The notes: a model not told the origin generated them from the sequence alone. A stretch of 64,000 bases of DNA from Leclercia sp. AS011 (GCF_037152535.1 NZ_JBBCMA010000001.1:434001-498000); one strand, 5' to 3'. Shown: positions 20,663-31,207, counted from the first letter of the stretch. Made by a program: numbers and translations.

Positions 20663-22246
20663 TCACACCTCGTAATCTACATCATCCTGCGACATCAGCG
20701 GAATAAGCTGCACCTTCTGCACCCGGTGGTTCTCCACCTCCAGGGTTTTCAGCGCATAGTCACCCACCTGAACCTCTTCACCCGGCTGCGGGATCCGCTG
20801 CAGGTACTCCATCAACAGACCGGCGATGGTGTGATATTCCCGCTTATCGTCCAGCGGCAGCGGCACATACTGGACCAGATCTTCCAGCGGCATATGGCCG
20901 TTGGCGGTCCAGCTGCCGTCGGCATTCTTCTGAATATCGTGCCGGGCGTCGATCTCCTCTATCTCGTTCGGCAGATTTCCGGCGATGGTTTCCATTACGT
21001 CGCTCAGCGTCACAATCCCCTCTACGGAACCAAACTCATCCACCACGAAGGCAAAGTGAGTGCGCGCGTTGCGGAACTGCTCCAGAGCCTGCAGCAGCGG
21101 CAGTACTTCCGGGAACACAAGCGGCTGTCGGATCAGCACCCGCAGGTTGAGCGGCTCGCCGCGCAGCTGCTGATTGAGCAGGTCGATAACATGCACCACG
21201 CCCAGCAGCTCCTCCTCCTGCTCGCCGCCGGTGACCACGATGCGGGTGTGCTGGTTTTTATCCAGCAGCGCCCGGATGGTGCTCTCCGGCGTGTTCAGAT
21301 CGATGTGCTCAATGTCGTGACGCGAGGTCATGATACTGCTGACCGAACGCTGGTTCAGGTGCAGTACCCGCTCAATCATCCGCCGCTCCTGTGGAGCAAA
21401 GATCGGGCTGTCGTCGTGGTCAGCAAGCAGCGAGGCGGCCTGCGCATCCAGCTCGGCATCCTCTTTCTTTCCGCTCAACAGACGGATTACCGTGTCCGCG
21501 GTGCGCTGGCGCAGCGTCTGATTGGCGGAGAGGTAACGGCGACGGTTGAAGATCGCCAGCTGGTTCAGGGCCTCGATAATTACCGAGAAGCCAATCGCGG
21601 CGTACAGATAGCCTTTCGGAATGTGGAAGCCAAAACCGTCTGCCACCAGGCTAAAGCCGATCATCAGCAGGAAGCTCAGGCATAAAATTACAATCGTCGG
21701 GTGGTCGTTAACAAAGCGGGTGAGCGCCTTGCTGGCCATCACCATCAGCGCAATGGCGATAATGACCGCGGCCATCATCACCGCCAGATGATCGACCATC
21801 CCCACGGCGGTGATCACCGAATCCAGCGAGAAAACGGCGTCCAGCACCACGATTTGCGCCACCACCGCCCAGAATTTGGCTCCGCGCCGCTGGGTGGGGT
21901 TCTCGTTGTCCTTGCCTTCCAGCCTTTCGTTGAGTTCGACGGTGGCTTTGAAGATCAGGAAAAAACCACCAAACAGCATGATCAGATCGCGGGCGCTAAA
22001 GCCAAAACCGTGGACGGTAAACAGCGGGCGGGTGAGCGTCACCAGCCAGGAGATAGAGGCCAACAGCAGCAGGCGCATCACCATGGCCATTAACAGGCCG
22101 GTGATGCGGGCGCGGTCGCGCTGAGCAGGGGGCAGTTTTTCGGCGAGAATAGCGATAAAGACCAGGTTATCGATACCGAGCACAAGTTCCAGTACCACCA
22201 GGGTGACCAGTCCGGCCCATATTGATGGATCTGCTATCCATTCCAT
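20663..22246 (-). CDS. yegH: YegH, TerC-family membrane protein with CBS and CorC/HlyC domains
   Basis: A 527-residue protein. The N-terminal half is a TerC-like membrane domain of seven segments with acidic residues inside the membrane ([16 protein letters not shown] at ~19-34, [16 protein letters not shown] at ~135-150). A CBS pair follows at ~300-420 ([14 protein letters not shown] region) and a C-terminal CorC_HlyC domain at ~440-520. TerC relatives have been linked to metal export; the substrate of YegH is unknown. It is divergent from the colanic acid operon. Confidence 0.92.
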   Translation of the reverse strand: MEWIADPSIWAGLVTLVVLELVLGIDNLVFIAILAEKLPPAQRDRARITGLLMAMVMRLLLLASISWLVTLTRPLFTVHGFGFSARDLIMLFGGFFLIFKATVELNERLEGKDNENPTQRRGAKFWAVVAQIVVLDAVFSLDSVITAVGMVDHLAVMMAAVIIAIALMVMASKALTRFVNDHPTIVILCLSFLLMIGFSLVADGFGFHIPKGYLYAAIGFSVIIEALNQLAIFNRRRYLSANQTLRQRTADTVIRLLSGKKEDAELDAQAASLLADHDDSPIFAPQERRMIERVLHLNQRSVSSIMTSRHDIEHIDLNTPESTIRALLDKNQHTRIVVTGGEQEEELLGVVHVIDLLNQQLRGEPLNLRVLIRQPLVFPEVLPLLQALEQFRNARTHFAFVVDEFGSVEGIVTLSDVMETIAGNLPNEIEEIDARHDIQKNADGSWTANGHMPLEDLVQYVPLPLDDKREYHTIAGLLMEYLQRIPQPGEEVQVGDYALKTLEVENHRVQKVQLIPLMSQDDVDYEV

Positions 22247-22466
22247 AGTGTGAGTAATACCTTTCGTTATATGACAATTGTCACATTTCGATCATGGATA
22301 CTGCGCCACAAAAATGCAATGCCAGCCGGGCATTTATCTGTACAGATTTTCCTGAATCCGGCTGGAAATAAGCCCTGCACTCTGTGGGCTAATAGTGTGA
22401 TAAGTCTGAATTCCCGCAATATAAGAAATATCGCAGGCCGGAGTGTTCTCTTTAATAAAGTCAATA

Positions 22467-22480
22467 TAAAGCTATTCCTA
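22467..22480 (+). promoter_or_regulatory. RcsAB box of the wza promoter
   Basis: TAAAGCTATTCCTA differs from the E. coli wza RcsAB box, as I recall it (TAAAGAAACTCCTA), at three bases, and matches 11 of 14 positions of the general consensus TAAGAATATTCCTA. It sits about 460 bases before wza, roughly as far upstream as in E. coli. A second, weaker match, TAATACTAATCTTA (22502-22515), lies 21 bases downstream and may overlap the -10 region. RcsA/RcsB control of colanic acid is established in enterics. Confidence 0.65.
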
Positions 22481-22724
22481 AAAGCGCGGAAATGTCGGCG
22501 TTAATACTAATCTTAAAAGGCGCGCCTTTGCTGTTGTTTCCTTGCCTGCTATTCCGTTAGCTGCAACAATTCTTTCAGCATTAAATGGCGCTGTCTTTTT
22601 GATGCTATTTCTGTATCGGGTTAATGACGTTAAAAACTTATATCGGGTTCGGAATTTTCCTGCCTTTTATATTTTCCGTCATGTCATATCAAAGAGGGTG
22701 TTTTCTCATAACTTACTGTTTAAA

Positions 22725-22762
22725 CAGTAGATTGGTAACTGAAAGCCAAGGGCGGTAGCGTG
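22725..22762 (+). promoter_or_regulatory. JUMPstart element with ops site before wza
   Basis: CAGTAGATTGGTAACTGAAA... ending in a perfect ops core GGCGGTAGCGTG (22751-22762). The ops sequence pauses RNA polymerase and recruits RfaH, which suppresses termination in long polysaccharide operons. The 5' half is diverged from the JUMPstart consensus while the ops core is intact. It lies 176 bases before wza. Confidence 0.88.
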
Positions 22763-22938
22763 CCTGAAAGCGTGTTAATCAGCCTCGATTATTCTGTCAA
22801 TAGTCTGAATGCAAATAAGCCTCTTTTAGGACTGATGCCAGTTATATTTCACTTTTATTGACTGCATGCTAAAAGTAATACGCCTTCGCGCTTATTTAAA
22901 TGCACAGGATAATTACTCTTCCATAGTGATAAAAATCA

Positions 22939-24075
22939 ATGATGAAATCCAAAATGAAATTGATGCCATTATTGGTGTCTGTGACCTTGATGAGTGGTTG
23001 TACGGTCTTTCCCGGCAGCAATATGTCATCCGCGGGTAAGGATGTGATTAAACAGCAGGATGCTGATTTTGATATTAACCGCATGGTGAATGTTTATCCA
23101 ATGACCCCGCAACTGGTTGAACAATTACGCCCCCGTCCGGTCGTGGCGCGACCTAACAACAGCCTCGACGAGGAGATTGCCAACTACCAGTACCGCGTGG
23201 GGCCGGGTGATGTCATTAACGTCACCGTCTGGGATCACCCGGAGCTGACCACCCCGGCGGGGCAGTATCGTAGCTCCAGCGATACCGGCAACTGGGTTCA
23301 GGCGGATGGCACCATGTTTTATCCCTATGTCGGCAAAATACGTGTTGTCGGTAAAACGCTCGCGCAGATCCGTAGTGATATTACCGGCCGTTTAGCGCAG
23401 TACATCGCTGACCCGCAGGTGGACGTTAATATCGCCGCATTCCGTTCGCAGAAAGTCTATGTCTCCGGCCAGGTGAATAAATCCGGCCAACAGGCGATCA
23501 CCAACGTGCCGCTGACGGTGCTGGACGCCATCAACGCCGCGGGCGGGCTCACCGATGGCGCCGACTGGCGCAACGTGACGCTGACCCATAAAGGCAAAGA
23601 AGAGCGTATCTCCCTGCAGGCGCTGATGCAGAACGGCGATCTGAGCCAGAACCGTCTGCTCTATCCGAGCGACATCCTCTTTGTGCCGCGCAATGACGAC
23701 CTGAAAGTGTTCGTGATGGGCGAAGTGAAAAAACAGAGCACCCTCAAGATGGACTTGAGCGGTATGACCCTGACCGAAGCGCTGGGCAATGCGGAAGGGC
23801 TGGATATGAGCACCTCCGACGCCAGCGGGATCTTCGTGATCCGTCCGATTACAGGCAACGGTGCGAAGGGCAAGATTGCCAATGTCTACCAGCTGGATAT
23901 GTCTGATGCCACCTCGCTGGTGATGGCAACCGGGTTCCGCCTGCAGCCGTATGACGTGGTTTACGTCACCACCGCACCGATAACGCGCTGGAACCGTGTG
24001 ATGAACCAGCTGATGCCGACCATCAACAATATCCATACGATGACCGACACGGTACATCAGTACCACAACTGGTGA
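22939..24075 (+). CDS. wza: Wza, outer-membrane polysaccharide export lipoprotein
   Basis: A 378-residue lipoprotein with a signal peptide and lipobox LMSGC, giving lipidated C21 after cleavage. Poly_export/SLBB domains follow ([20 protein letters not shown] near 86; [14 protein letters not shown] near 260). The C-terminal helix ([16 protein letters not shown]) matches the part that forms the octameric helical barrel across the outer membrane in E. coli Wza. It is the exit channel for colanic acid and works with Wzc. First gene of the operon; wzb follows after 5 bases. Confidence 0.97.
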   Translation: MMKSKMKLMPLLVSVTLMSGCTVFPGSNMSSAGKDVIKQQDADFDINRMVNVYPMTPQLVEQLRPRPVVARPNNSLDEEIANYQYRVGPGDVINVTVWDHPELTTPAGQYRSSSDTGNWVQADGTMFYPYVGKIRVVGKTLAQIRSDITGRLAQYIADPQVDVNIAAFRSQKVYVSGQVNKSGQQAITNVPLTVLDAINAAGGLTDGADWRNVTLTHKGKEERISLQALMQNGDLSQNRLLYPSDILFVPRNDDLKVFVMGEVKKQSTLKMDLSGMTLTEALGNAEGLDMSTSDASGIFVIRPITGNGAKGKIANVYQLDMSDATSLVMATGFRLQPYDVVYVTTAPITRWNRVMNQLMPTINNIHTMTDTVHQYHNW

Positions 24076-24080
24076 TAACG

Positions 24081-24524
24081 ATGTTTAACAAGATTCTGGT
24101 GGTTTGTGTGGGGAACATCTGCCGTTCCCCTACCGCGGAGCGGCTTTTAAAACAGTACCAACCACAGCTGACCGTCGCGTCAGCCGGGCTGGGGGCGCTG
24201 GTCGGCAAAGGGGCCGATGAGCGTGCAAGTCAGGTTGCGGCAGAGCATCAGCTGTCCCTCGACGGGCATTGCGCCCGTCAGGTGTCAGCCAGCCTGTGCC
24301 GGGAATATGACCTGATCCTCGCCATGGAGAAACGCCATATCCACGCTTTGTGCGATATCGCACCGGAGATGCGCGGCAAGGTGATGCTGTTTGGTCACTG
24401 GGACAATGAGCGTGAGATCCCCGATCCATATCGCAAAAGCCATGAAGCGTTTGAGGCGGTTTACACCTTACTCGACCAGTCTGCCCGCCAGTGGGCACAG
24501 GCACTGAACGTTCAGCAGGGATAA
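24081..24524 (+). CDS. wzb: Wzb, low-molecular-weight protein-tyrosine phosphatase
   Basis: 147 residues from the ATG at 24081. The P-loop CVGNICRS (9-16) carries nucleophile C9 and R15, and the general acid is the aspartate in IPDPYR near residue 115. It dephosphorylates the tyrosine cluster of Wzc, allowing the cycle needed for colanic acid polymerisation. An in-frame GTG at 24072 would add three residues and overlap wza; the ATG is preferred by alignment to E. coli Wzb. Confidence 0.96.
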   Translation: MFNKILVVCVGNICRSPTAERLLKQYQPQLTVASAGLGALVGKGADERASQVAAEHQLSLDGHCARQVSASLCREYDLILAMEKRHIHALCDIAPEMRGKVMLFGHWDNEREIPDPYRKSHEAFEAVYTLLDQSARQWAQALNVQQG

Positions 24525-24526
24525 TA

Positions 24527-26689
24527 ATGACAGCAAACGTAAAACCTTCTTCCTCCCCAAGTGCGGGCAGTGATGAGATTGATCTTGGTCGCCTGATCGG
24601 CACCGTGGTAGAGGCGCGCTGGTGGGTGATAGGCATCACCGCGGTGTTTGCCGTGGCGGCGGTGATTTACACCTTCTTCGCTACCCCGATCTACAGTGCC
24701 GATGCGCTGGTGCAAATTGAGCAGAACAGCGGCAGTTCGCTGGTGCAGGACATTGGTTCCGCCCTGGCGAACAAGCCGCCCGCCTCGCAGGCGGAAATTG
24801 AGCTGATCCAGTCCCGTCTGGTACTGGGTAAAACCGTGGACGATCTCGACCTCGACATCGGTGTCAGCAAAAACACCTTCCCGGTGTTTGGCGCGGGCTG
24901 GGATCGCCTGATGGGCCGTCAGAATGACACCGTCAAAGTGACCACCTTCACCCTGCCTGCCGGGGGAGCCAGCCAGGTCTTTACCCTCGAGGTGCTGGGT
25001 AAAGATCGCTACCAGCTCACCAGCGACGCCGGGTTTAGCGCCAGCGGCAAGGTGGGGGAGATGCTGACCAAAGACGGCGTGAGCATGATGGTGAGTGACA
25101 TTCATGCCCAGGCCGGCAGCGAGTTCACCGTCAGCAAATTCTCGATGCTGGGGATGATCAATAACCTGCAGGGCAACCTGACGGTCACCGAAACCGGTAA
25201 AGATACCGGGGTGCTGAGTCTGACCTTTACCGGGGAAGATAAGGAAAAGATCCGCGACATTCTCAACAGCATTACCCGCAACTATCAGGCGCAGAACGTG
25301 AAGCGCAAGTCGGAAGAGGCGTCAAAAAGTCTCGACTTCCTTGCCAAACAGCTTCCGGAAGTCCGCGCTCATCTGGATGAAGCCGAGAACAAGCTCAACG
25401 CCTTCCGTCAGGATAAAGACTCTGTCGACCTGCCGCTGGAAGCCAAGTCGGTGCTGGATTCGATGGTCAACATCGACGCCCAGCTCAACGAGCTGACCTT
25501 TAAAGAAGCCGAGATTTCCAAGCTCTATACCAAACGTCACCCGGCCTACCGCACGCTGCTGGAAAAACGCCAGACCCTGGAAGAGGAAAAAGCGAAGCTC
25601 AATGGCCGCGTTACCGCGATGCCTAAAACCCAGCAGGAGATCCTGCGTCTGACCCGCGACGTGGAGTCCGGCCAGCAGGTCTATATGCAGCTGCTGAACA
25701 AACAGCAGGAGCTGAAGATCACCGAAGCGAGCACCGTTGGCGACGTGCGTATTGTCGACCCGGCTATCACCCAACCCGGCGTGCTGAAACCGAAGAAGGC
25801 GCTGATTATTCTCGGCAGCATTATTCTCGGCCTGATGCTCTCCATCGTTGGCGTGCTGCTGCGCTCCCTGTTTAACCGTGGGATCGAAAGCCCGCAGGTG
25901 CTGGAAGAGCATGGCATCAACGTCTATGCCAGCATTCCGCTCTCCGAGTGGCAGAAGTCGCGTGACAGCGTCAAAACCACGAACGGGGTTAAACGCTACA
26001 AACAGAGCCAGCTACTGGCGGTGGGCAACCCAACGGATCTGGCCATCGAAGCCATTCGTAGCCTGCGCACCAGCCTGCACTTCGCCATGATGCAGGCCAG
26101 CAACAACGTGCTGATGCTCTCCGGGGTCAGCCCGTCGATCGGGAAAACCTTCGTCTGCGCCAACCTCGCGGCCGTGGTCAGCCAGACCAACAAGCGCGTG
26201 CTGCTGATCGACTGCGACATGCGTAAGGGCTACACCCACGAGCTACTGGGCACCAACAACGTTAACGGTCTGTCGGAGATCCTGCTTGGTAAGGGCGACA
26301 TCAGCCAGAGCGCGAAACCGACCTCGATCCCTAACTTTGACCTCGTCTCTCGCGGACAGGTACCGCCGAACCCGTCGGAACTGCTGATGAGCGAGCGCTT
26401 CACCCAGCTGGTGAAGTGGGCCAGCGAGAATTATGACCTGGTGATCATCGATACCCCGCCAATCCTCGCGGTCACCGATGCGGCAATCGTGGGTCGCCAT
26501 GCGGGCACCACCCTGATGGTGGCTCGTTATGCGGTCAACACCCTGAAAGAGGTCGAGACCAGCCTCGGCCGCTTTGAGCAGAACGGCATTCCGGTGAAAG
26601 GGGTGATCCTCAACTCTATCTTCCGCCGCGCCACCGGGTATCAGGATTACGGGTATTACGAGTACGAATATAAGTCGGACAGCAAGTAA
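24527..26689 (+). CDS. wzc: Wzc, tyrosine autokinase and polysaccharide co-polymerase
   Basis: 720 residues from the ATG at 24527, identical in length to E. coli Wzc. The N-terminal Wzz domain has membrane segments at ~30-52 and ~425-447 with a large periplasmic coiled part between. The cytoplasmic BY-kinase domain has Walker A GVSPSIGKTF (~533-542), Walker A' VLLIDCDMRKG and Walker B LVIIDTPPI. The C-terminal tail YQDYGYYEYEYKSDSK is the tyrosine cluster that is autophosphorylated and reset by Wzb. It controls polymer length and export through Wza. A longer in-frame start at 24491 lies inside wzb and is unlikely. Confidence 0.97.
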   Translation: MTANVKPSSSPSAGSDEIDLGRLIGTVVEARWWVIGITAVFAVAAVIYTFFATPIYSADALVQIEQNSGSSLVQDIGSALANKPPASQAEIELIQSRLVLGKTVDDLDLDIGVSKNTFPVFGAGWDRLMGRQNDTVKVTTFTLPAGGASQVFTLEVLGKDRYQLTSDAGFSASGKVGEMLTKDGVSMMVSDIHAQAGSEFTVSKFSMLGMINNLQGNLTVTETGKDTGVLSLTFTGEDKEKIRDILNSITRNYQAQNVKRKSEEASKSLDFLAKQLPEVRAHLDEAENKLNAFRQDKDSVDLPLEAKSVLDSMVNIDAQLNELTFKEAEISKLYTKRHPAYRTLLEKRQTLEEEKAKLNGRVTAMPKTQQEILRLTRDVESGQQVYMQLLNKQQELKITEASTVGDVRIVDPAITQPGVLKPKKALIILGSIILGLMLSIVGVLLRSLFNRGIESPQVLEEHGINVYASIPLSEWQKSRDSVKTTNGVKRYKQSQLLAVGNPTDLAIEAIRSLRTSLHFAMMQASNNVLMLSGVSPSIGKTFVCANLAAVVSQTNKRVLLIDCDMRKGYTHELLGTNNVNGLSEILLGKGDISQSAKPTSIPNFDLVSRGQVPPNPSELLMSERFTQLVKWASENYDLVIIDTPPILAVTDAAIVGRHAGTTLMVARYAVNTLKEVETSLGRFEQNGIPVKGVILNSIFRRATGYQDYGYYEYEYKSDSK

Positions 26690-26709
26690 TGAGCCATTCG
26701 GGGAATACC

Positions 26710-27549
26710 ATGACAACACGCCCTTTGATTTCTATTTATATGCCGACATGGAACCGTCAGCAGCTGGCGATCCGTGCAATAAAGTCGGTATTGCGTCAGG
26801 ATTACGACCACTGGGAGCTGATCATCGTGGATGACTGCTCCTCCTCCTGGGAACAGCTGCAGCAGTTTGTCACTGACCTCAACGATCCGCGGGTGGTCTA
26901 CACCCACAACGCCATCAACTCCGGGGCCTGTGCGGTTCGCAATCAGGCGATCCTGCAGGCCAACGGTCAGTACCTGACCGGTATTGACGATGACGACGAG
27001 TGGACGCCGAACCGGCTCTCGACCTTCCTGGCGCATCAGCACCATCTGGTCACTCATGCGTTCCTGTACGCCAACGACTACGTCTGCGAAGGGGAGGTTT
27101 ACTCCCAGCCGGCCAGCCTGCCGCTGTACCCGAAATCACCGTACTCGCGCCAGCTGTTCTACAAGCGCAACATCATCGGCAATCAGGTCTTTACCTGGGC
27201 GTGGCGCTTCAAGGAGTGCCTGTTCGATACCGAACTGAAGGCTGCTCAGGATTACGACATCTTCCTGCGGATGGTGATGGAGTATGGCGAGCCGTGGAAG
27301 GTGGACGAGGCGACGCAGATCCTGCACATCAACCATGGCGAGATGCAAATCACCTCCTCGCCGAAGAAGTTCTCCGGCTACTTCCACTTCTACCGCAAGC
27401 ACCGGGACAAGTTCGACCGCGCCAGCCGCAAGTATCAGCTGTTTACCCTGTATCAGATCCGCAACAAGCGCATGAACTGGCGCACGCTGCTGACGCTGAT
27501 CTCGGTGCGTAACGGCAAGCGTCTGGCTGACGGACTGCGGGGGAAATAA
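26710..27549 (+). CDS. wcaA: WcaA, family-2 glycosyltransferase of colanic acid
   Basis: A 279-residue GT-A fold enzyme with VDDCSSSWEQ near residue 42 and the metal-binding GIDDDDEW near 92. In vitro work on the E. coli pathway assigns WcaA the addition of glucuronic acid to the repeat unit. The ATG at 26710 gives the E. coli length; an ATG at 26689, overlapping the wzc stop, would add seven residues. It ends overlapping wcaB by one base. Confidence 0.93.
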   Translation: MTTRPLISIYMPTWNRQQLAIRAIKSVLRQDYDHWELIIVDDCSSSWEQLQQFVTDLNDPRVVYTHNAINSGACAVRNQAILQANGQYLTGIDDDDEWTPNRLSTFLAHQHHLVTHAFLYANDYVCEGEVYSQPASLPLYPKSPYSRQLFYKRNIIGNQVFTWAWRFKECLFDTELKAAQDYDIFLRMVMEYGEPWKVDEATQILHINHGEMQITSSPKKFSGYFHFYRKHRDKFDRASRKYQLFTLYQIRNKRMNWRTLLTLISVRNGKRLADGLRGK

Positions 27550-28040
27550 TGGTGCTGGAAGATTGTCGCGCAAACAGCTGGAGCCTGCGCCCCTGCTGCA
27601 TGGTGCTGGCCTATCGGGTGGCACATTTCTGCTCCGTCTGGCGCAAAAAGAACGTCCTCAATAACCTGTGGGCGGCCCCGGTGCTGGTGCTGTACCGCAT
27701 CATCACCGAGTGCTTCTTCGGCTACGAAATTCAGGCCGCGGCCACCATCGGACGGCGCTTTACCATTCACCACGGCTATGCCGTGGTAATCAATAAGTTC
27801 GTGGTCGCCGGGGATGATTTTACCATCCGCCACGGCGTGACCATTGGCAACCGCGGCCCGGACAGCCTGGCCTGCCCGGTGATTGGCAACAACGTTGAGC
27901 TGGGCGCCAACGTGGTGATGATTGGTGATATCACTGTGGGTAATAACGTCACCGTGGGCGCGGGAAGCGTGGTGCTCGACAGCATCCCGGATAACGCGCT
28001 GGTGGTGGGCGAGAAGGCCCGGGTGAAGGTGATCAAATGA
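27549..28040 (+). CDS. wcaB: WcaB, hexapeptide-repeat acetyltransferase
   Basis: A 163-residue left-handed beta-helix acyltransferase, related to serine acetyltransferase. Hexapeptide repeats run from about residue 70 (IHHGYAVVI, IRHGVTIGN, VELGANVVMIGDI, VTVGAGSVVLDSI) with the likely catalytic histidine in the IHHGYAV segment. It is thought to O-acetylate a sugar of the colanic acid repeat. The start overlaps the wcaA stop by one base, and the end overlaps wcaC by four. Confidence 0.93.
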   Translation: MVLEDCRANSWSLRPCCMVLAYRVAHFCSVWRKKNVLNNLWAAPVLVLYRIITECFFGYEIQAAATIGRRFTIHHGYAVVINKFVVAGDDFTIRHGVTIGNRGPDSLACPVIGNNVELGANVVMIGDITVGNNVTVGAGSVVLDSIPDNALVVGEKARVKVIK

Positions 28041-29254
28041 ATATTCTGCAATTTAACGTCCGTCTCGCCGAGGGCGGGGCGGCAGGGGTGGCGCTGGATC
28101 TGCACCAGCGCGCGCTGCAAAAAGGACTTCAGTCGCGCTTTATCTACGGTTACGGCAAGGGCGGCAAGAAGAGCGTCAGCCACGACCGTTACCCGCAGGT
28201 GGTGAAACACACCCCGCGTCTGACCTCGATGGCCAATATTGCGCTGTTCCGCCTGTTTAACCGCGATCTGTTTGGCAATCTCAACAGCCTGTATCGCACC
28301 GTAACCCGCACGACGGGCCCGGTGGTGCTGCATTTTCACGTCCTGCACAGCTACTGGCTGAAGCTGGAAGAGGTGGTGGCTTTCTGTCAGAAGGTGCAGG
28401 CGCACAAGCCCGATACCACCTTCGTCTGGACGCTGCACGATCACTGGAGCGTCACCGGTCGCTGCGCCTTTACCGACGGCTGCGAAGGCTGGAAAGAGAA
28501 TTGTCAGAAGTGCCCGACGCTCGGCAACTATCCGCCGGTGAAGGTGGATCGCGCCCATCAGCTGGTGGCCGGTAAACGTCAGCTGTTCCGCGACATGCTG
28601 GCGCTCGGCTGCCAGTTTATCTCGCCCAGCCAGCACGTAGCCGACGCCTTTAACAGCCTGTACGGGGCAGGGCGCTGCCGGATCATCAACAACGGCATCG
28701 ATGTGGCGACAGAAGCCATTCTGGCGGAACTGACGCCAATCGCCGTCACGCCGGGCAAACCGAAAATTGCGGTCGTAGCCCACGACCTGCGCTACGACGG
28801 CAAAACCAACCAGCAGCTGGTGCGCCAGATCATGGCCCTCGGCGATAAGGTCGAGCTCCACACCTTCGGTAAGTTTTCGCCGTTTGACGGTGCCAACGTG
28901 ATTAACCACGGCTTTGAAACCGACAAGCGCAAGCTGATGAGCGCCCTGAACGGCATGGATGCGCTGGTGTTCAGCTCCCGGGTTGATAACTACCCGCTGA
29001 TCCTGTGCGAAGCGCTCTCCATCGGGGTACCGGTGATCGCCACCCACAGCGACGCCGCCCGGGAAGTGCTGGAGAAGTCCGGGGGCAAAACCTTCAGTGA
29101 AAACGAGGTGCTGCCGCTGGTGCAGCTGTCGAAGGCGGAGATCGCCCAGGCTGTTTTTGGCACTGACCTGGAATCGTTCCGCACCCGCAGCCGTCAGGCC
29201 TACAGTGGACAACAGATGCTGGAGGAGTATGTCTCGTTCTATCAGAATCTGTAG
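28037..29254 (+). CDS. wcaC: WcaC, family-4 glycosyltransferase of colanic acid
   Basis: A 405-residue GT-B fold transferase. The N-terminal acceptor domain includes FVWTLHDHWSVTGRC (~133-147), and the donor-domain signature VFSSRVDNYPLILCEALSIGVPVIA lies at ~313-337, with the conserved glutamate in CEAL. In the E. coli pathway WcaC is assigned a galactosyl transfer. Same length as in E. coli. It overlaps wcaD by 26 bases. Confidence 0.93.
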   Translation: MNILQFNVRLAEGGAAGVALDLHQRALQKGLQSRFIYGYGKGGKKSVSHDRYPQVVKHTPRLTSMANIALFRLFNRDLFGNLNSLYRTVTRTTGPVVLHFHVLHSYWLKLEEVVAFCQKVQAHKPDTTFVWTLHDHWSVTGRCAFTDGCEGWKENCQKCPTLGNYPPVKVDRAHQLVAGKRQLFRDMLALGCQFISPSQHVADAFNSLYGAGRCRIINNGIDVATEAILAELTPIAVTPGKPKIAVVAHDLRYDGKTNQQLVRQIMALGDKVELHTFGKFSPFDGANVINHGFETDKRKLMSALNGMDALVFSSRVDNYPLILCEALSIGVPVIATHSDAAREVLEKSGGKTFSENEVLPLVQLSKAEIAQAVFGTDLESFRTRSRQAYSGQQMLEEYVSFYQNL

Positions 29255-30449
29255 CTATCTGCTGCTGCCGCTGATCTACCTGCTGGTCAACGTCAAAATT
29301 GCCCAGCTGGGTGAGAGCTTCCCCATCACCATCGTGACCTTTTTACCGCTGCTGCTGTTGCTGTTCGTCGACAAGATCAGCGTGAAAAAGCTGATGATTG
29401 CGCTGGGGCTGGGGGTGGGGCTGACGGCCTTTAACTACATCTTTGGTCAGTCGCTGGACGCCAGCAAGTACGTCACCTCCACCATGCTGTTTGTCTATAT
29501 CGTGATCATTATCGGTATGGTGTGGAGTATTCGCTTTAAAACCATCTCGCCGCACAATTATCGGAAGATCCTCAGGTTCTTTTATCTGGTGATTGGCATC
29601 ATTGTTATGATAGCCGCGCTGGAGATGGCGCAAATTATTCTGACGGGCGGCAGTAGCCTGATGGAAATAATTTCGAAATATCTTATTTACAGTAACAGCT
29701 ATGTACTGAATTTTATTAAATTTGGCGGCAAGCGTACCACAGCCCTCTATTTCGAACCGGCATTCTTCGCTCTGGCGTTAATCTCAATTTGGCTCAGCAT
29801 CAAACAGTTTGGTATCAAAACCCCCAAGAGCGATGCTATGATTCTTGCAGGAATAGTCCTTTCTGGATCGTTCTCCGGGGTAATGACCTTTATTCTGTTT
29901 TACCTTCTGGAATGGGCTTTTCAGTATCTGAATAAAGAGGCGATCAAGAAAAAGTTACCTTTAGCTATCATTTCATTGTCGGTGTTCCTGGTCGGGGTGG
30001 TATTTGCTTTCCCGTATATATCCGAACGCCTGGGTGATTTAGGGACCGAAGGATCGTCATCCTATTACCGTATTATCGGTCCGCTGGTGATGGTGGGTTA
30101 CTCTTTAACCCATATTGACGGCGTTGTCAGATTTGGCTCACTTTATGAATATGTCGCATCATTCGGAATCTTTAACGGTGCGGACGTCGGAAAAACCATA
30201 GACAATGGTTTGTATCTGCTAATTATTTATTTCTCATGGTTTGCAGTGTTATTAACGGCGTGGTATCTGACGAAAGTTTTCAAAATGACGATCAGCGCCT
30301 TTGGTGATAATCAGAATTTTCGCGTACAGCTTTATCTTTTTACGCCGGTGTCGCTGTTTTTTACCGGGTCAATATTTAGCCCGGAGTACGCGTTCTTAAT
30401 TGTTTGCCCGTTTATTTTGCGCAAGGCGCTGAATATTACGCATTCATAA
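29229..30449 (+). CDS. wcaD: WcaD, colanic acid polymerase (Wzy-type)
   Basis: A 406-residue integral membrane protein with about ten hydrophobic segments, the expected form of a Wzy polymerase that joins repeat units on the periplasmic face. The start at 29229 ([15 protein letters not shown]) is preceded immediately by GGAGGAGT, a strong ribosome-binding site lying inside wcaC, and matches the E. coli start; longer in-frame starts inside wcaC are not credible. GC content falls in its second half relative to neighbours. Intact. Confidence 0.93.
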   Translation: MSRSIRICSYLLLPLIYLLVNVKIAQLGESFPITIVTFLPLLLLLFVDKISVKKLMIALGLGVGLTAFNYIFGQSLDASKYVTSTMLFVYIVIIIGMVWSIRFKTISPHNYRKILRFFYLVIGIIVMIAALEMAQIILTGGSSLMEIISKYLIYSNSYVLNFIKFGGKRTTALYFEPAFFALALISIWLSIKQFGIKTPKSDAMILAGIVLSGSFSGVMTFILFYLLEWAFQYLNKEAIKKKLPLAIISLSVFLVGVVFAFPYISERLGDLGTEGSSSYYRIIGPLVMVGYSLTHIDGVVRFGSLYEYVASFGIFNGADVGKTIDNGLYLLIIYFSWFAVLLTAWYLTKVFKMTISAFGDNQNFRVQLYLFTPVSLFFTGSIFSPEYAFLIVCPFILRKALNITHS

Positions 30450-30460
30450 CGAGGTGGTTT

Positions 30461-31207
30461 ATGTTACTCAGCGTTATTACTGTTGCCTTCCGTAACCTTG
30501 ACGGCGTGGTAAAAACCTGGCGGTCGCTGCGCAATCTGGCCCGCGATCCCAGCCTCAGCTTTGAATGGATTGTGGTGGATGGCGGCTCGAACGACGGCAC
30601 GGCAGAGTTTCTCGAAAAACTGAACGGTGAGTTCAACTTACGCTACATCAGCGAGAAGGACCGCGGCATCTACGATGCGATGAATAAAGGCATTGATATG
30701 GCGCAGGGGCGTTACGCCATCTTCCTGAACTCCGGTGATATTTTTCATGAGGATGTGGCGCAGTTTGTTCGCCAGCTCGGCAACGTGCAGGGGAACGCCA
30801 TCATCATGGGCGACGCTTTACTCGATTTTGGTGATGGCAATAAAGTGCGCCGGGCGGCGAAACCGGGCTGGTATATTTATCACAGCCTGCCGGCCAGCCA
30901 CCAGGCGATTTTCTTTCCCGTAAGTGGATTAAAAACGTACCCGTACGATCTGCAGTACCGCGTCTCGTCGGATTACGCCCTGACCGCCAGAATGTATAAA
31001 GCCGGTTATCCGTTTAAACGTCTGCCGGGCCTGGTCTCTGAATTTTCGATGGGCGGGGTGTCAACCTCGAATAATCTTGAATTATGCCAGGACGCCAAAA
31101 AAGTGCAGCGCGAGATATTACGTATGCCAGCTGCACTGGCGGAATTATCTTATTTATTACGTCTGAAAACGACGGGTAAAACCAAAGCCTTATATAACAA
31201 AGCCTGA
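30461..31207 (+). CDS. wcaE: WcaE, family-2 glycosyltransferase of colanic acid
   Basis: A 248-residue GT-A transferase with [12 protein letters not shown] (~36-47) and FLNSGDIF (~85-92) in the place of the metal-binding motif. It begins [12 protein letters not shown] after a GAGGTGG ribosome-binding site. Studies of E. coli assign WcaE the second fucosyl transfer. Length equals the E. coli protein; the longer open frame back to 30404 runs inside wcaD and is rejected. Confidence 0.92.
   Translation: MLLSVITVAFRNLDGVVKTWRSLRNLARDPSLSFEWIVVDGGSNDGTAEFLEKLNGEFNLRYISEKDRGIYDAMNKGIDMAQGRYAIFLNSGDIFHEDVAQFVRQLGNVQGNAIIMGDALLDFGDGNKVRRAAKPGWYIYHSLPASHQAIFFPVSGLKTYPYDLQYRVSSDYALTARMYKAGYPFKRLPGLVSEFSMGGVSTSNNLELCQDAKKVQREILRMPAALAELSYLLRLKTTGKTKALYNKA

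Larger units (their letters stand above)
22247..22938 (+). promoter_or_regulatory. Long untranslated leader of the colanic acid operon
   Basis: A 692-base, AT-rich gap between the yegH and wza starts, with no convincing gene. It holds two RcsAB-like boxes and a JUMPstart/ops element, listed separately. A long leader before wza is known from E. coli. The low GC content compared with the flanks would also suit H-NS binding (inference). Confidence 0.85.

Noticed and set aside
22250..22730. Two small open frames (22250-22504, 22542-22730) in the wza leader
   Set aside because: They cover the RcsAB boxes and lie in AT-rich regulatory DNA; no ribosome-binding sites or known relatives are visible.
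27776..29212. A 478-codon open frame on the minus strand opposite wcaB and wcaC
   Set aside because: It runs across two well-supported genes, has low-complexity His/Gln/Val composition and no ribosome-binding site.
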